Below are positions 1 to 7,527 of a stretch of 64,000 nt of DNA, piece after piece. Source of the stretch: Devosia sediminis (GTDB taxonomy: Bacteria > Pseudomonadota > Alphaproteobacteria > Rhizobiales > Devosiaceae); assembly GCF_016411825.1 (NCBI RefSeq), contig NZ_JAEKMH010000002.1, forward strand, positions 806,001 to 870,000, in the 5' to 3' direction. Position 1 is the first letter of the stretch, and each line of letters starts with the position of its first letter. The notes under the pieces are model-generated. The model had not been told where the DNA came from and did no database searches. It saw only the letters and a list, made by a program, of their open reading frames with translations. The position numbers were made by a program, and so were the translations under genes.

Positions 1-3
1 TGA

Positions 4-25
4 GGGGGAGGGAATGAGGGTGGGG
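4..25 (+). other. G-quadruplex-type G-run cluster
   Basis: Four runs of three or more G occur in 22 bases with loops of 1, 5 and 1 bases, which fits the usual G4 pattern. The site lies just downstream of the response regulator stop, at the window edge. The 13-mer TGAGGGGGAGGGA at 1-13 recurs at 3429-3441 in a second G-run cluster. Whether it folds is not shown by sequence alone. Confidence 0.35.
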
Positions 26-56
26 TGACCTGACGGGTGCTGAAGATGCGGATCAT

Positions 57-725
57 CTACTCACGCACCCGCACCACATACCCGACCCCGCGTACCGTGC
101 CGATTTCCACATTCGCCGCCTCGAGCTTCTTGCGCAGCCGCGAGATATGCAGCTCCAGCGCATTGACCGAGACCGTCTCGTCAAAATTGAACAACTGGTT
201 CATCAGCCGCTCCTTGGCCACCACCTTGCCCTCATGGGCAACGAGGATTTCCAGGAGCCGGAATTCGCGCCGCCCGAGTTCCAGCGCCTTGCCATCCACG
301 GCCGCGTTGAGCCCGGCCAGATCGAGTTCGAGATTGCCGACCCCCACCGTGCTCGATGCCTGCCCGCCGGTACGCCGCAGCAGCGCCCGCAGCCGGGCCT
401 CCAGCTCGCGCAAATCGAAGGGTTTGACCAGATAGTCATCTGCCCCGAGGTCGAGCAGGCTCACTTTGTCGTCGATTTCCGAGCGTGCGGTGATGACAAG
501 GATCGGCGCGTTGAACTTGCGCTTGCGCAGTTCCGCGATCAGCCCGATGCCGTCGCGATTGGGCAGCATCAGGTCGAGCGCCACCGCATCGAACGGCTCC
601 GCCTCGGCCGCGGGCACCACGTCGTCCCCATCCTTGACCCATTCCACCGAATGGCCGGCCGTGCGCAGGCGCTTTTCGATGGCCTCGCCCAGGTCCTCAT
701 TGTCCTCCACCAGCAAAATGCGCAT
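57..725 (-). CDS. OmpR-family two-component response regulator
   Basis: A 222-residue DNA-binding response regulator. The receiver domain (about residues 1-115) shows the acidic pair in LLVEDNED, the phospho-acceptor Asp in ALDLMLPN and the conserved Lys in YLVKPF. The C-terminal half (about 125-220) is an OmpR/PhoB winged helix with ELHISRLRKKL and a terminal GVGYVVR hairpin. The start at 725 is preferred over an upstream in-frame start because GAGGAGG lies just before it. Its sensor kinase would be expected beyond the left edge (inference). A 59-residue ORF lies upstream on the same strand and may be co-transcribed. The target genes cannot be read from the sequence. Confidence 0.9.
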   Translation of the reverse strand: MRILLVEDNEDLGEAIEKRLRTAGHSVEWVKDGDDVVPAAEAEPFDAVALDLMLPNRDGIGLIAELRKRKFNAPILVITARSEIDDKVSLLDLGADDYLVKPFDLRELEARLRALLRRTGGQASSTVGVGNLELDLAGLNAAVDGKALELGRREFRLLEILVAHEGKVVAKERLMNQLFNFDETVSVNALELHISRLRKKLEAANVEIGTVRGVGYVVRVRE

Positions 726-792
726 GCGTCCTCCTCGGGGGGAGACCCTAAGCAAGGCGGGGAGAAATGGGAATTGGAATTGCGTCTAGGTC

Positions 793-972
793 CTAAAGCG
801 AGCGCGCATATCCGCGCAATTGCTCGACCCAGAGGCCGACCTGCCGTGCCAGGCCCATCACCGAATAATCCGGCGGATCGACATAATCGGCCAGCATCCG
901 CGCGGCGATCGCCTTGCCCTCGCGCACGATGCGGCGTTCCATCAGGTCCTGTCCGGCATTGGGTACGCGCAT
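793..972 (-). CDS. Small conserved-looking protein, 59 aa, unknown function
   Basis: An ORF of 59 residues beginning MRVPNAGQDLMER and ending RGYARSL, preceded by GGAGG five bases upstream of the ATG. It is charged, largely helical in composition, has no membrane segment or signal peptide, and contains a DPPDYS turn. It lies about 67 bases upstream of the response regulator on the same strand, so the two could form an operon. I recognise no family. The good ribosome binding site and the lack of any competing gene here are the reasons for calling it. Confidence 0.5.
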   Translation of the reverse strand: MRVPNAGQDLMERRIVREGKAIAARMLADYVDPPDYSVMGLARQVGLWVEQLRGYARSL

Positions 973-1150
973 GGCTGCCTCCGTATGGTTGACAAAACCT
1001 TAACGGAGCCTCCCGTGCCTGTCTGCCGGCTTCTCTTCGCATGGTTTACGCCCGCGCCCCGGCGGATGGATTGCATTGCGCCGATTGGCTTAAGCGCCCT
1101 GCAAGGCCGGCCTCTTAGGCTCCCTCCAAGCCTCCATAAAAAGACAAAGC

Positions 1151-1432
1151 ATGCCGCCCCTCGCCAATTCCTCCGTCACCTCGCTGCTGCTGCTGGAGCG
1201 CCGTATCGCCCCCCGCCGCAATACCTGCATCGAGGCGACCATCGCCTTCGGCTTCACCAAGGTCCCCTGCGTGGTGCGCAACGTCTCCGACAGCGGCGCC
1301 AAGCTCGAAGTCGCCAAGGTCACCGGCATCCCCGATCGCTTCGAGCTCGTCGTGCCCGGCCACCGCCCGCAGCCCTGCCGCGTCGCCTGGCGTGCCCTCA
1401 AGGAAATGGGCGTCGAATATCAGTCCGCCTGA
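1151..1432 (+). CDS. PilZ-domain protein
   Basis: A 93-residue protein that is almost entirely one PilZ domain, the fold that binds the second messenger cyclic di-GMP. The RxxxR part is visible in RRIAPRR (near residue 18) and the (D/N)xSxxG part in NVSDSGAKLE (near residue 45). No output domain is attached, so it would act by protein contact if it binds the nucleotide. It stands alone between divergent and convergent neighbours, and its partner cannot be inferred. The upstream Shine-Dalgarno sequence is weak, so the exact start is less certain than the family. Confidence 0.8.
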   Translation: MPPLANSSVTSLLLLERRIAPRRNTCIEATIAFGFTKVPCVVRNVSDSGAKLEVAKVTGIPDRFELVVPGHRPQPCRVAWRALKEMGVEYQSA

Positions 1433-1476
1433 GCGTTTCCAGCAAAAGTGGTAACGGTTTTGTGGTTCGGAAACGC
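1433..1476. repeat. Intergenic palindromic repeat, AAAAGTGG-type
   Basis: GCGTTTCC at 1433-1440 pairs with GGAAACGC at 1469-1476 around the core AAAAGTGGTAACGGTTTT. The core matches that of a second palindrome at 62467-62510. The element lies between convergent genes, where it could help end transcription from both sides, but it lacks a clean T run. Confidence 0.6.
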
Positions 1477-1486
1477 GACCAAAAGC

Positions 1487-3364
1487 CTACACTGCCGGCC
1501 GGATCGAGCGCTTCTGCGCCGCAATGCGAAAGGGCGCATTGACCGCGCCATAGCCGGCATAAGTCCCCACCCGCTGCACCACTTCGAAGAAGAACCCTTC
1601 CCCGAAATTGGGCGTATAGAGCTGGAAGAATTCTCCGCCCGCATCGCGGTCATAGAGGATATTGTGCTCGGCCAGCTTGCCGATCATGTCAGCGTCGAGC
1701 CCCAGCCGCGCCGCCAGGTCGTCATAGTAGTTCCGCGAAATCTCCAGCGATTTCAGCCCATTGGCCTTGAGCGCCCGCGCCGTCGCAAAAATGTCGGCGC
1801 TCGAAAACGCGATATGCTGCACGCTCGACCCGAACGTCTCGGCGATGAAATGCCCCGCCAGCGTCCGCCGGCTTTCCGCCCCGTTGAGCGTCAGCCGCAG
1901 CGACCCCTCGCCGTTGGCAATCACCTGGCTGCGCACCAGCCCTGACGGATCGACCACATCCACCATCGGCCCTTTATCGACCACGAAGATCGACCGGTAG
2001 AACAGGATCCAGGTCAGCATTTCCTCGTAGTTCATGGTCTGCGCCACGTGGTCGAAGCCGACAAGCGCGGCATCCGCCCTGGCCGTGCCCGGCTCGGGCG
2101 CAAATTCCACGTCCCACACGCTGGCGAGGTCCGAGTGATCGTCGAGGAAATAGATCACCCCGCCGCCCACGCCGCGCACCGCCGGGATCGAGAGCTCCCC
2201 CGGCCCCACGCGCTGCGCAAAATTCTGCGCCCCCAGCGCCTTGGCGCGCTCCAGCGTCGCCGCCGCGTCTTCCACGAGCAGGCCCATGGCATAGGCCGAT
2301 GTGCCATGGGTGAGATAGGCGGCATGCGCCAGCCCCTCGCGCTCGGTATTGATGATGATATTGATCGCGCCCTGGCTGAACCGCTCGACGCTCTTGGTCC
2401 GGTGCCGCCCCGTCCGCGCAAAACCCAATTGCCCCAGCATGCCCCGCAGCGTGTCCGCCTCGGTCTCGTCGGCGGTGAATTCCACGAAACTGACCCCCTT
2501 CACCGGGACGCGTGGCGGCAGGGCAGGGACCCTTGGCGCCACTTCCGGCTCGGCCTCGCGCACCTGGTCCATGAGGTAAATCAGCGACCGGTGCCCATCG
2601 AGCGCAATGGTGCGCGGCGAACCTGATCGAAACTGGTCGTTGAAGATTTCGAGCGACAGCGGACCCGCATAGCCGGTCGCCGCCACCGCCCGCGCAAACT
2701 CCACCACAGGCAGGTCGCCTTCGCCCGGCATGTTGCGAAAGTGCCGGCTCCAATAGAGCAGATCCATGTCGAGCGCGGGCGCATCGGCCAGTTGCACGAT
2801 GAAAATCTTGTCGCCGGGAATGGCGCGGATCGTGTCCGGATTGATCTTTCGCGACAGGCTGTGAAAGCTGTCGAGGATCAGGCCCACACTGGCGTGGTCG
2901 GCCCGCCGCACCACTTCCCAGGCGTCGCGATGGTCATTGACATGCCGCCCCCAGGCCAGTGCCTCGAACCCCACCTTGAGGCCGCGCTTGCCCGCCCGCT
3001 CCCCCAGCTCCCGAAAATCCGCCGCCGCCCGGTCGATCCCGCCTAGCGCCGCCGGCGCCACGCTCGAACACACCAGCATCAGCGGCGCGCCCAGTTCCTC
3101 CATCAGGTCGAATTTTCGTTCCGCCCGATCAAAAGCCGCGCTCCGCTGCGGCTCGGGCAGGCCCTCGAAATCCCGGAACGGCTGGAACAGCGTGATCTCC
3201 AGCCCCAGATCCTCCGCCATCCGCCGAACCTCGGCCGGGCTCCGGTCAAACGCCAGAAAATCGTTTTCAAAAATCTCGACCCCATCAAACCCCGCCGCCG
3301 CGATAGCTTCCAGCTTCTCGCGCAAATCCCCGCTGATGGACACGGTGGCTATGGAGGTCTTCAT
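1487..3364 (-). CDS. quiC: 3-Dehydroshikimate dehydratase fused to an HPPD-like domain
   Basis: A 625-residue two-domain enzyme of the QuiC type. Residues about 1-275 form a sugar-isomerase/AP-endonuclease-2 TIM barrel, with candidate metal ligands in LILDSFHSL, the acidic LADAPALD stretch and GPLSLEIFND. Residues about 285-610 resemble 4-hydroxyphenylpyruvate dioxygenase (VOC fold) and end in a GEFFQLYTPNF motif. The family dehydrates 3-dehydroshikimate to protocatechuate in quinate/shikimate catabolism, and the length fits the fused class known from pseudomonads. Supporting context is the dehydrogenase, dehydroquinase and TRAP genes that follow. A 30-bp palindrome lies only ten bases upstream of the start, implying direct repression. 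The ribosome binding site is weak. Confidence 0.88.
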   Translation of the reverse strand: MKTSIATVSISGDLREKLEAIAAAGFDGVEIFENDFLAFDRSPAEVRRMAEDLGLEITLFQPFRDFEGLPEPQRSAAFDRAERKFDLMEELGAPLMLVCSSVAPAALGGIDRAAADFRELGERAGKRGLKVGFEALAWGRHVNDHRDAWEVVRRADHASVGLILDSFHSLSRKINPDTIRAIPGDKIFIVQLADAPALDMDLLYWSRHFRNMPGEGDLPVVEFARAVAATGYAGPLSLEIFNDQFRSGSPRTIALDGHRSLIYLMDQVREAEPEVAPRVPALPPRVPVKGVSFVEFTADETEADTLRGMLGQLGFARTGRHRTKSVERFSQGAINIIINTEREGLAHAAYLTHGTSAYAMGLLVEDAAATLERAKALGAQNFAQRVGPGELSIPAVRGVGGGVIYFLDDHSDLASVWDVEFAPEPGTARADAALVGFDHVAQTMNYEEMLTWILFYRSIFVVDKGPMVDVVDPSGLVRSQVIANGEGSLRLTLNGAESRRTLAGHFIAETFGSSVQHIAFSSADIFATARALKANGLKSLEISRNYYDDLAARLGLDADMIGKLAEHNILYDRDAGGEFFQLYTPNFGEGFFFEVVQRVGTYAGYGAVNAPFRIAAQKRSIRPAV

Positions 3365-3373
3365 GGCGCCGAT

Positions 3374-3403
3374 CTTTGTGCAAACTAACTAGTTCGTACA
3401 AAG
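3374..3403. promoter_or_regulatory. Palindromic operator, copy 1, upstream of dehydroshikimate dehydratase
   Basis: A nearly perfect 30-bp inverted repeat with CTTTGTGCAAACTA on the left and TAGTTCGTACAAAG on the right. It sits 10-39 bases upstream of the quiC start. The right half, TTCGTACAAAGT, recurs exactly at 9222-9233 and as a 10/12 match at 7435-7446, each time in the promoter region of a quinate/shikimate gene. The likely binder is the TetR protein at 6703-7386 (inference), with the GntR at 8445-9116 as the alternative. Confidence 0.8.
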
Positions 3404-3446
3404 TACAGGGAGGAGGGGGTGGGGTCAATGAGGGGGAGGGACCACG

Positions 3447-3682
3447 TTGCAGGCAGCCAAGCGGCTGGCCAAGCAGCGCGCCGTGGTTCGCGACCTTCGC
3501 ACCGGCGACATCCTCTACGTGTTCGATGTTCCTGGCCAGCGCCTGAGCAAGCCCTTCATCCGACTCGACTTCAGGGCCAAGGCGCAGGCCCTGATGGCAG
3601 CCGGCGGTGCATTACGGCCGGCATTGTCCGGCGCGCGGACCTAGCGGACACCAACTTCTATGAGCTATTCGGGGTGATATGA
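3447..3682 (+). pseudogene. Possible frameshifted remnant of unknown gene
   Basis: A TTG start follows GGGGGAGGG by about six bases and opens a frame with RDLRTGDILYVFDVPGQ and KPFIRLDFRAKA, which reads like real protein. That frame stops at 3644. The neighbouring frame then continues with TAGIVRRADLADTNFYEL to a stop at 3682. A single frameshift near 3610 would join them into about 78 residues. The piece looks like the C-terminal end of a larger protein. A phage-type nuclease-like domain crossed my mind, but I cannot support it. Bases 3683-3799 hold nothing I can identify. Confidence 0.35.
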
Positions 3683-3799
3683 CCGCCGTGGGGGTACGCC
3701 ACTTTCCCCGTGGCAGACGCTGCGAACAGCCTCCGAGCCGGACCGGCGAATTCCCGGCTGTCATCAAAACATACGCCGTAGCTGCACCAGAGCCAACGG

Positions 3800-4453
3800 T
3801 TAAAAGGGGAGGTTTTTTAGTTGGTCGGCAACGGGGCGCAGCCACGCGAATTGAGGAACGGTAGCCAGCAACTCTGTCACCCAAATAAGCAGGCCTGTTA
3901 ACGAGGCAACGGCAATCCCTGCTATCGCCGCCTTGGCGAGCCCGAACACGAGGCTGCTTCCTGCAGTCCCAAAGTTGAGCAAAGTGCTAACAATGCTGTG
4001 CTTCTCGGTCACGCCCCTGTCGCCACCCATGGTCGAGACATCAGCGATAGCAAGGACTGCTTCATCGGTCAGCAGACTGGACAATTCCTTGCCCCTCTCC
4101 ACGATTGCCTTGGCGATATCCGCGAGTTCCGCAGCCATTGCATCGGAAACTTCATCGTCAATCGCATCCTGCTGATAGGCGCGCCAATCGGGAAAATTGC
4201 TGAGGTATTGATCTACATGCCCCAGTAGTGTTTCGAGCTGGCTATAGATGGCCTCGTGAAGTTCGGTCCTGCAGGCAACTGTGGCATTCCTTGCCACAAC
4301 GTGAGCAAGCCCTATGTGTATTGCGGATGATGTCGCCTCAAGCTTCGAAAGTAGACGCTGAAAGACAAATGCCAAGTGAGCCGAGTTGCCAGCTGAAAGC
4401 ACATCGACCATACCCGTGAACCCCGGTTTGGGTTCGGCGAAAGCGCAAGCCAT
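3800..4453 (-). CDS. Hypothetical protein with C-terminal membrane segments
   Basis: A 217-residue protein I do not recognise. The N-terminal 140 residues are soluble and helical, with acidic stretches such as DAIDDEVSDAMAAEL. Residues about 155-200 are hydrophobic (FGLAKAAIAGIAVASL, LLIWVTELLA) and probably form one or two membrane segments. Base composition and codon use are visibly less GC-rich than in the neighbours, and the gene lies beside a broken ORF, so acquisition by transfer is likely. There is no obvious operon partner; the upstream gene in the same direction is a TetR regulator 37 bases away. Confidence 0.55.
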   Translation of the reverse strand: MACAFAEPKPGFTGMVDVLSAGNSAHLAFVFQRLLSKLEATSSAIHIGLAHVVARNATVACRTELHEAIYSQLETLLGHVDQYLSNFPDWRAYQQDAIDDEVSDAMAAELADIAKAIVERGKELSSLLTDEAVLAIADVSTMGGDRGVTEKHSIVSTLLNFGTAGSSLVFGLAKAAIAGIAVASLTGLLIWVTELLATVPQFAWLRPVADQLKNLPF

Positions 4454-4489
4454 TTGGCCGGGCGGGGTTTCTGCGCGTCCATGCGCCGG

Positions 4490-5122
4490 TCAGGTGATCG
4501 TTTCGGGGTGCCGCAGATAGGCCAGGATCATGCGGCGGCTTTGCTCCATCATCCCGGTCTCGCTTCCCACCGGATGGTTTTCCAGCGCCCGATGGGTGAC
4601 GCTTTCGAGCACGATCTGGATCAGCGCCGCCGCTGCGGACAATGGGATGTCGGCTGCGATTTCCTCGGCGTGCAGAGCCAGCCGCGCTTCAATCATCGCC
4701 GCGATCCTGGCGCTGATCTCCCGCGTCTTGCCGGTGCGCCCCAGCCGGGCGGCCAGTTCGTCAAGCGCCCGGTGCTGGGCGGGCGCGTCCTTATGGGCGC
4801 TGCGGGCGAAGGCGATCATGGCGTCGATGCTCGCCAGCAGGCTCGTGGCCGGGCCGAGCTCCAGTTTCGCCTCGAACGACGCCGCGAAGCCGTCGCTGGA
4901 GTGATCGAGGACCGCCGAGGCCAACGCGACCTTATCTGGAAAATACTGATAGAGGGATCCGATACTGACGCCGGCCCGCTCGGCGACCGCGGCGGTGGTC
5001 ATGCGCTCATATCCACGCTCGGCCAGAATCTGAGCCGCCCCGGTCAGGATCGCCTCGACAGTCGCCTGTGACCGTTTTTGTCGGGGCAATTTTCGATAGT
5101 TTTCAGTCACTTGCCGGTCCAT
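4490..5122 (-). CDS. TetR/AcrR-family transcriptional regulator
   Basis: A 210-residue repressor-type protein. The N-terminal helix-turn-helix is clear at about residues 25-70 (TTAAVAERAGVSIGSLYQYF followed by PDK), and the rest is a helical ligand-binding domain. The start at 5122 (MDRQVTENY) is chosen because the longer frame would run through the inverted repeat at 5141-5177. The gene is divergent from the membrane-anchored hydrolase starting at 5230, and the repeat between them is the likely shared operator. The ligand is unknown; a substrate or product of the hydrolase is the natural guess. Confidence 0.85.
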   Translation of the reverse strand: MDRQVTENYRKLPRQKRSQATVEAILTGAAQILAERGYERMTTAAVAERAGVSIGSLYQYFPDKVALASAVLDHSSDGFAASFEAKLELGPATSLLASIDAMIAFARSAHKDAPAQHRALDELAARLGRTGKTREISARIAAMIEARLALHAEEIAADIPLSAAAALIQIVLESVTHRALENHPVGSETGMMEQSRRMILAYLRHPETIT

Positions 5123-5140
5123 CCGGGCGCGGTCCGGAAT

Positions 5141-5177
5141 GCGAATATCAAATATGAGGAAAGCCTCACATATTCGC
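5141..5177. promoter_or_regulatory. Inverted repeat between TetR gene and hydrolase gene
   Basis: GCGAATAT at 5141-5148 is matched by ATATTCGC at 5170-5177. Inside these arms ATATGAGG and CCTCACATAT form a second, slightly imperfect pair, giving a roughly 37-bp palindrome. Its place 19 bases upstream of the TetR start and 53 bases upstream of the hydrolase start suits a TetR operator controlling both promoters. Confidence 0.7.
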
Positions 5178-5229
5178 GTTTCCCTTGCAACGCCGCTGAC
5201 GTGGTGGCGACGACCCGAAAGCAAAGCGC

Positions 5230-6681
5230 GTGAGACCCATCGAGACCCTGCTGCTCCTAGACACCCTTTTCATGGTCCTGGCCCTCGTTGTCTCGCGCCT
5301 GCGACAGCCGACAGTGCTCATCACCGGCGCAGCGTTCGCGACTGCCTTTCTGCTCCTGCATCTTCTGTTGGAAGGCTATCGCTGGCAGATGGTCCCTGCT
5401 TACGGTCTCTGCCTGCTGCTGGGTTTGGGTATTGTCCTGCACACGTGGCCGGCGTCACGCTGGCGCTGGTCTCGGCCGTTCTCGATCGCATCGGGCGCCG
5501 TCTTGCTGGTGGCGTGGCTGCTGCCCAATGCGGTCCCCATGTTCCAGCTCCCCGACCCGTCAGGACCCTATGCCAGTGGCTCGCTGACCTACCATTTTGT
5601 CGATCCCGGTCGGTCCGACTGGGTGAACAGGAATGCCCCGCGCGAACTGATGGTGCAGGTGTGGTATCCCGTTGCGAAAGCGGCGACTGGCGAGCGCGAA
5701 CCCTATATCCCGCATGCTCTCGACTTCGGCGGCGGCCTGGGCAATGTCCGGCTGCCGGGCTTTTTCCTCGACCACCTGACGCTGGTCGAGACACATGCTC
5801 TCCGCGCGGCGCCGATGGCGGCGGGGCTGGAGCGGTTTCCCCTGCTGATCTTCTCGCCGGGGGCCAACGGCTATCGGCAGCACAACATGTTTCAGGTCGA
5901 GGAACTGGTCTCGCATGGCTATGTGGTCGCGGCAATCGACCATCCCGGGGCTGCCCGCGCGGTGGTGTTTCCCGACGGACGGCGGATGCCGCACGACGCC
6001 ACGCTGATGAACATACCCCGCTTCTTTGCCGAGCCCGGCTTTGGCGAGGCCATTTTCAACTATCTCGCAGGCGACGTATCCTTCGCGCTGGACCAGATCA
6101 TGATGCTTGATGCCCACGATCCACGCAGCGTTCTCACCGGGCGGATCGACACTGCCAGGGTCGGGGTGTTCGGCGTGTCCCTGGGCGGGCTCGTGGCCGC
6201 CGAAGCCTGCCGCCAGGACGACCGCATCGCCGCATGCCTCATCGAAGATGTCTTCGTCCCGGCCGATGTGATTGCCGACGGCGTTGACCAGCCTACCATG
6301 TGGCTCAGCCGGGACGCCGACAGCATGCGAGCCGAGCGGTGGACGGAGGCGCAGATCGGTCTCCACCAGACCAGCATGCACGCGGCGCTGGAGGGCTCCC
6401 GCACCGATGGCTATATCGTCAGCATCCCCGGAACCTTCCACCTGAACTTCACCGACCTGCCGTTTACCCTGAGCGAGCCTCTGGCAAAGGGGCTGGGCCT
6501 GACCGGATCGATCGACTGGCGGCGCGGACACCACGCCATCAACGCCTTCAGCACCGCCTTCTTCGACCGTTATCTCAAAGGCGAGAGTAGTGACCTGCTC
6601 CTCGCCTGCTGGGAGCAGTTTCCCGAAGTTGACGTGATCTCCCGGATAGCCGGAATGGGTGGAGCCCTCTGGCCTCATTGA
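5230..6681 (+). CDS. Membrane-anchored alpha/beta hydrolase, PAF-acetylhydrolase-like
   Basis: A 483-residue protein with a GTG start. Residues about 1-110 contain four hydrophobic segments. The rest is an alpha/beta-hydrolase domain with the nucleophile elbow GVFGVSLGG (Ser near residue 318) and a late histidine in PGTFHLNFTD. The layout resembles platelet-activating-factor acetylhydrolase/dienelactone-hydrolase-like enzymes that cleave esters. The catalytic part probably lies on one face of the inner membrane; which side is not clear. It is divergent from a TetR gene across a palindrome, suggesting induction by an ester or lipid-like compound. The substrate is unknown. Confidence 0.75.
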   Translation: MRPIETLLLLDTLFMVLALVVSRLRQPTVLITGAAFATAFLLLHLLLEGYRWQMVPAYGLCLLLGLGIVLHTWPASRWRWSRPFSIASGAVLLVAWLLPNAVPMFQLPDPSGPYASGSLTYHFVDPGRSDWVNRNAPRELMVQVWYPVAKAATGEREPYIPHALDFGGGLGNVRLPGFFLDHLTLVETHALRAAPMAAGLERFPLLIFSPGANGYRQHNMFQVEELVSHGYVVAAIDHPGAARAVVFPDGRRMPHDATLMNIPRFFAEPGFGEAIFNYLAGDVSFALDQIMMLDAHDPRSVLTGRIDTARVGVFGVSLGGLVAAEACRQDDRIAACLIEDVFVPADVIADGVDQPTMWLSRDADSMRAERWTEAQIGLHQTSMHAALEGSRTDGYIVSIPGTFHLNFTDLPFTLSEPLAKGLGLTGSIDWRRGHHAINAFSTAFFDRYLKGESSDLLLACWEQFPEVDVISRIAGMGGALWPH

Positions 6682-6702
6682 CGCATTCGAAGTCGCGGCA
6701 GG

Positions 6703-7386
6703 CTAGGCCTTGATCGCCTCGGCTTTGGCCACGAAGCGCAGCACCATGTCCACGGTGTTCTGCTTCAGGCGTGCCTGCATATCCGCAGCGCCGAAGTCGC
6801 GGGCAAAAAGCTGCGAAAAGGTGGCGCGGTTGGAGACGTTGAAGAAGCACAGTGCACTGATCTGCCAGTGGATTTCCAGCGGATCGAGACCATCGCGGAA
6901 CAGCCCGACTTTGAGGCCGCGCTCATAGAGGTCGCGGATCTTGGCGATGGCGGTCACGTTGAGGTCGCGCACCACGCTGGAGCGTTCGAGATATTGTCCA
7001 TGGTGGATATTCTCGATCATCACCATGCGGATAAAATCCTCATGCTGGTGATGGTGTTCAAAGGTGAATTCGACGAGGCGTTTGAGCCCATCCACGGGCG
7101 AGAGGCCGGCAATGTCGAGTTCGGCTTCGCCCTCGCGCACCGTGGCATAGGCGCTTTCGAGGGCGCTGAGATAGAGCCCTTCCTTGTCCCCGAAATAGTA
7201 GTAGATCATGCGCTTGCTCGAGCGCGTCTTGGCGGCGATCTCGTCGATGCGGGCGCCGGAGAGTCCATTGAGGGCGAATTCCTGGCTCGCCACCTCGATG
7301 ATGTTCTGCTTTGTCCCCTCGGGGTCCTGCTGGCGCGTCGACGCTTTGCGTCCGGCCCGCTTCACCGCTGATCCCGTCTCCGCCAT
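6703..7386 (-). CDS. TetR-family regulator, likely of the quinate/shikimate regulon
   Basis: A 227-residue TetR protein with helix-turn-helix IDEIAAKTRSSKRMIYYYF followed by GDK at about residues 40-65 and a TetR C-terminal domain with EHHHQHEDFIRM. The frame stays open far upstream, but the family start and the operator position point to the ATG at 7386. The gene is divergent from the shikimate/quinate dehydrogenase at 7528. One of three related palindromes lies between them, about 30 bases upstream of this start, which suggests autoregulation. I infer that it represses the quiC, dehydrogenase and TRAP promoters and is released by a pathway intermediate. Confidence 0.87.
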   Translation of the reverse strand: MAETGSAVKRAGRKASTRQQDPEGTKQNIIEVASQEFALNGLSGARIDEIAAKTRSSKRMIYYYFGDKEGLYLSALESAYATVREGEAELDIAGLSPVDGLKRLVEFTFEHHHQHEDFIRMVMIENIHHGQYLERSSVVRDLNVTAIAKIRDLYERGLKVGLFRDGLDPLEIHWQISALCFFNVSNRATFSQLFARDFGAADMQARLKQNTVDMVLRFVAKAEAIKA

Positions 7387-7415
7387 CGGGGAAAAACCCT
7401 TTCCAACACCTCCGC

Positions 7416-7445
7416 AATTGACCGAACTAACCAGTTCGTACATTG
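7416..7445. promoter_or_regulatory. Palindromic operator, copy 2, between TetR and dehydrogenase genes
   Basis: The core CGAACTAACCAGTTCG is an inverted repeat, and aligned to copy 1 the right arm reads TTCGTACATTGT (10 of 12 bases). It lies 30 bases upstream of the TetR start and about 80 bases upstream of the dehydrogenase GTG, so it can serve both divergent promoters. Confidence 0.75.
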
Positions 7446-7527
7446 TGGAGCAAATCGCCTCACGTTCTTGTAATGGCGAGACGTGGGCTAAAACAAGGGC
7501 GGACGCCGCCGTCCGGGGAGCAGTCTG

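Noticed and set aside
147..992. Long open frame (281 codons) opposite the response regulator
   Set aside because: It is the GC-rich shadow of a clear OmpR-type gene, with His/Arg/Pro-rich composition and no family features.
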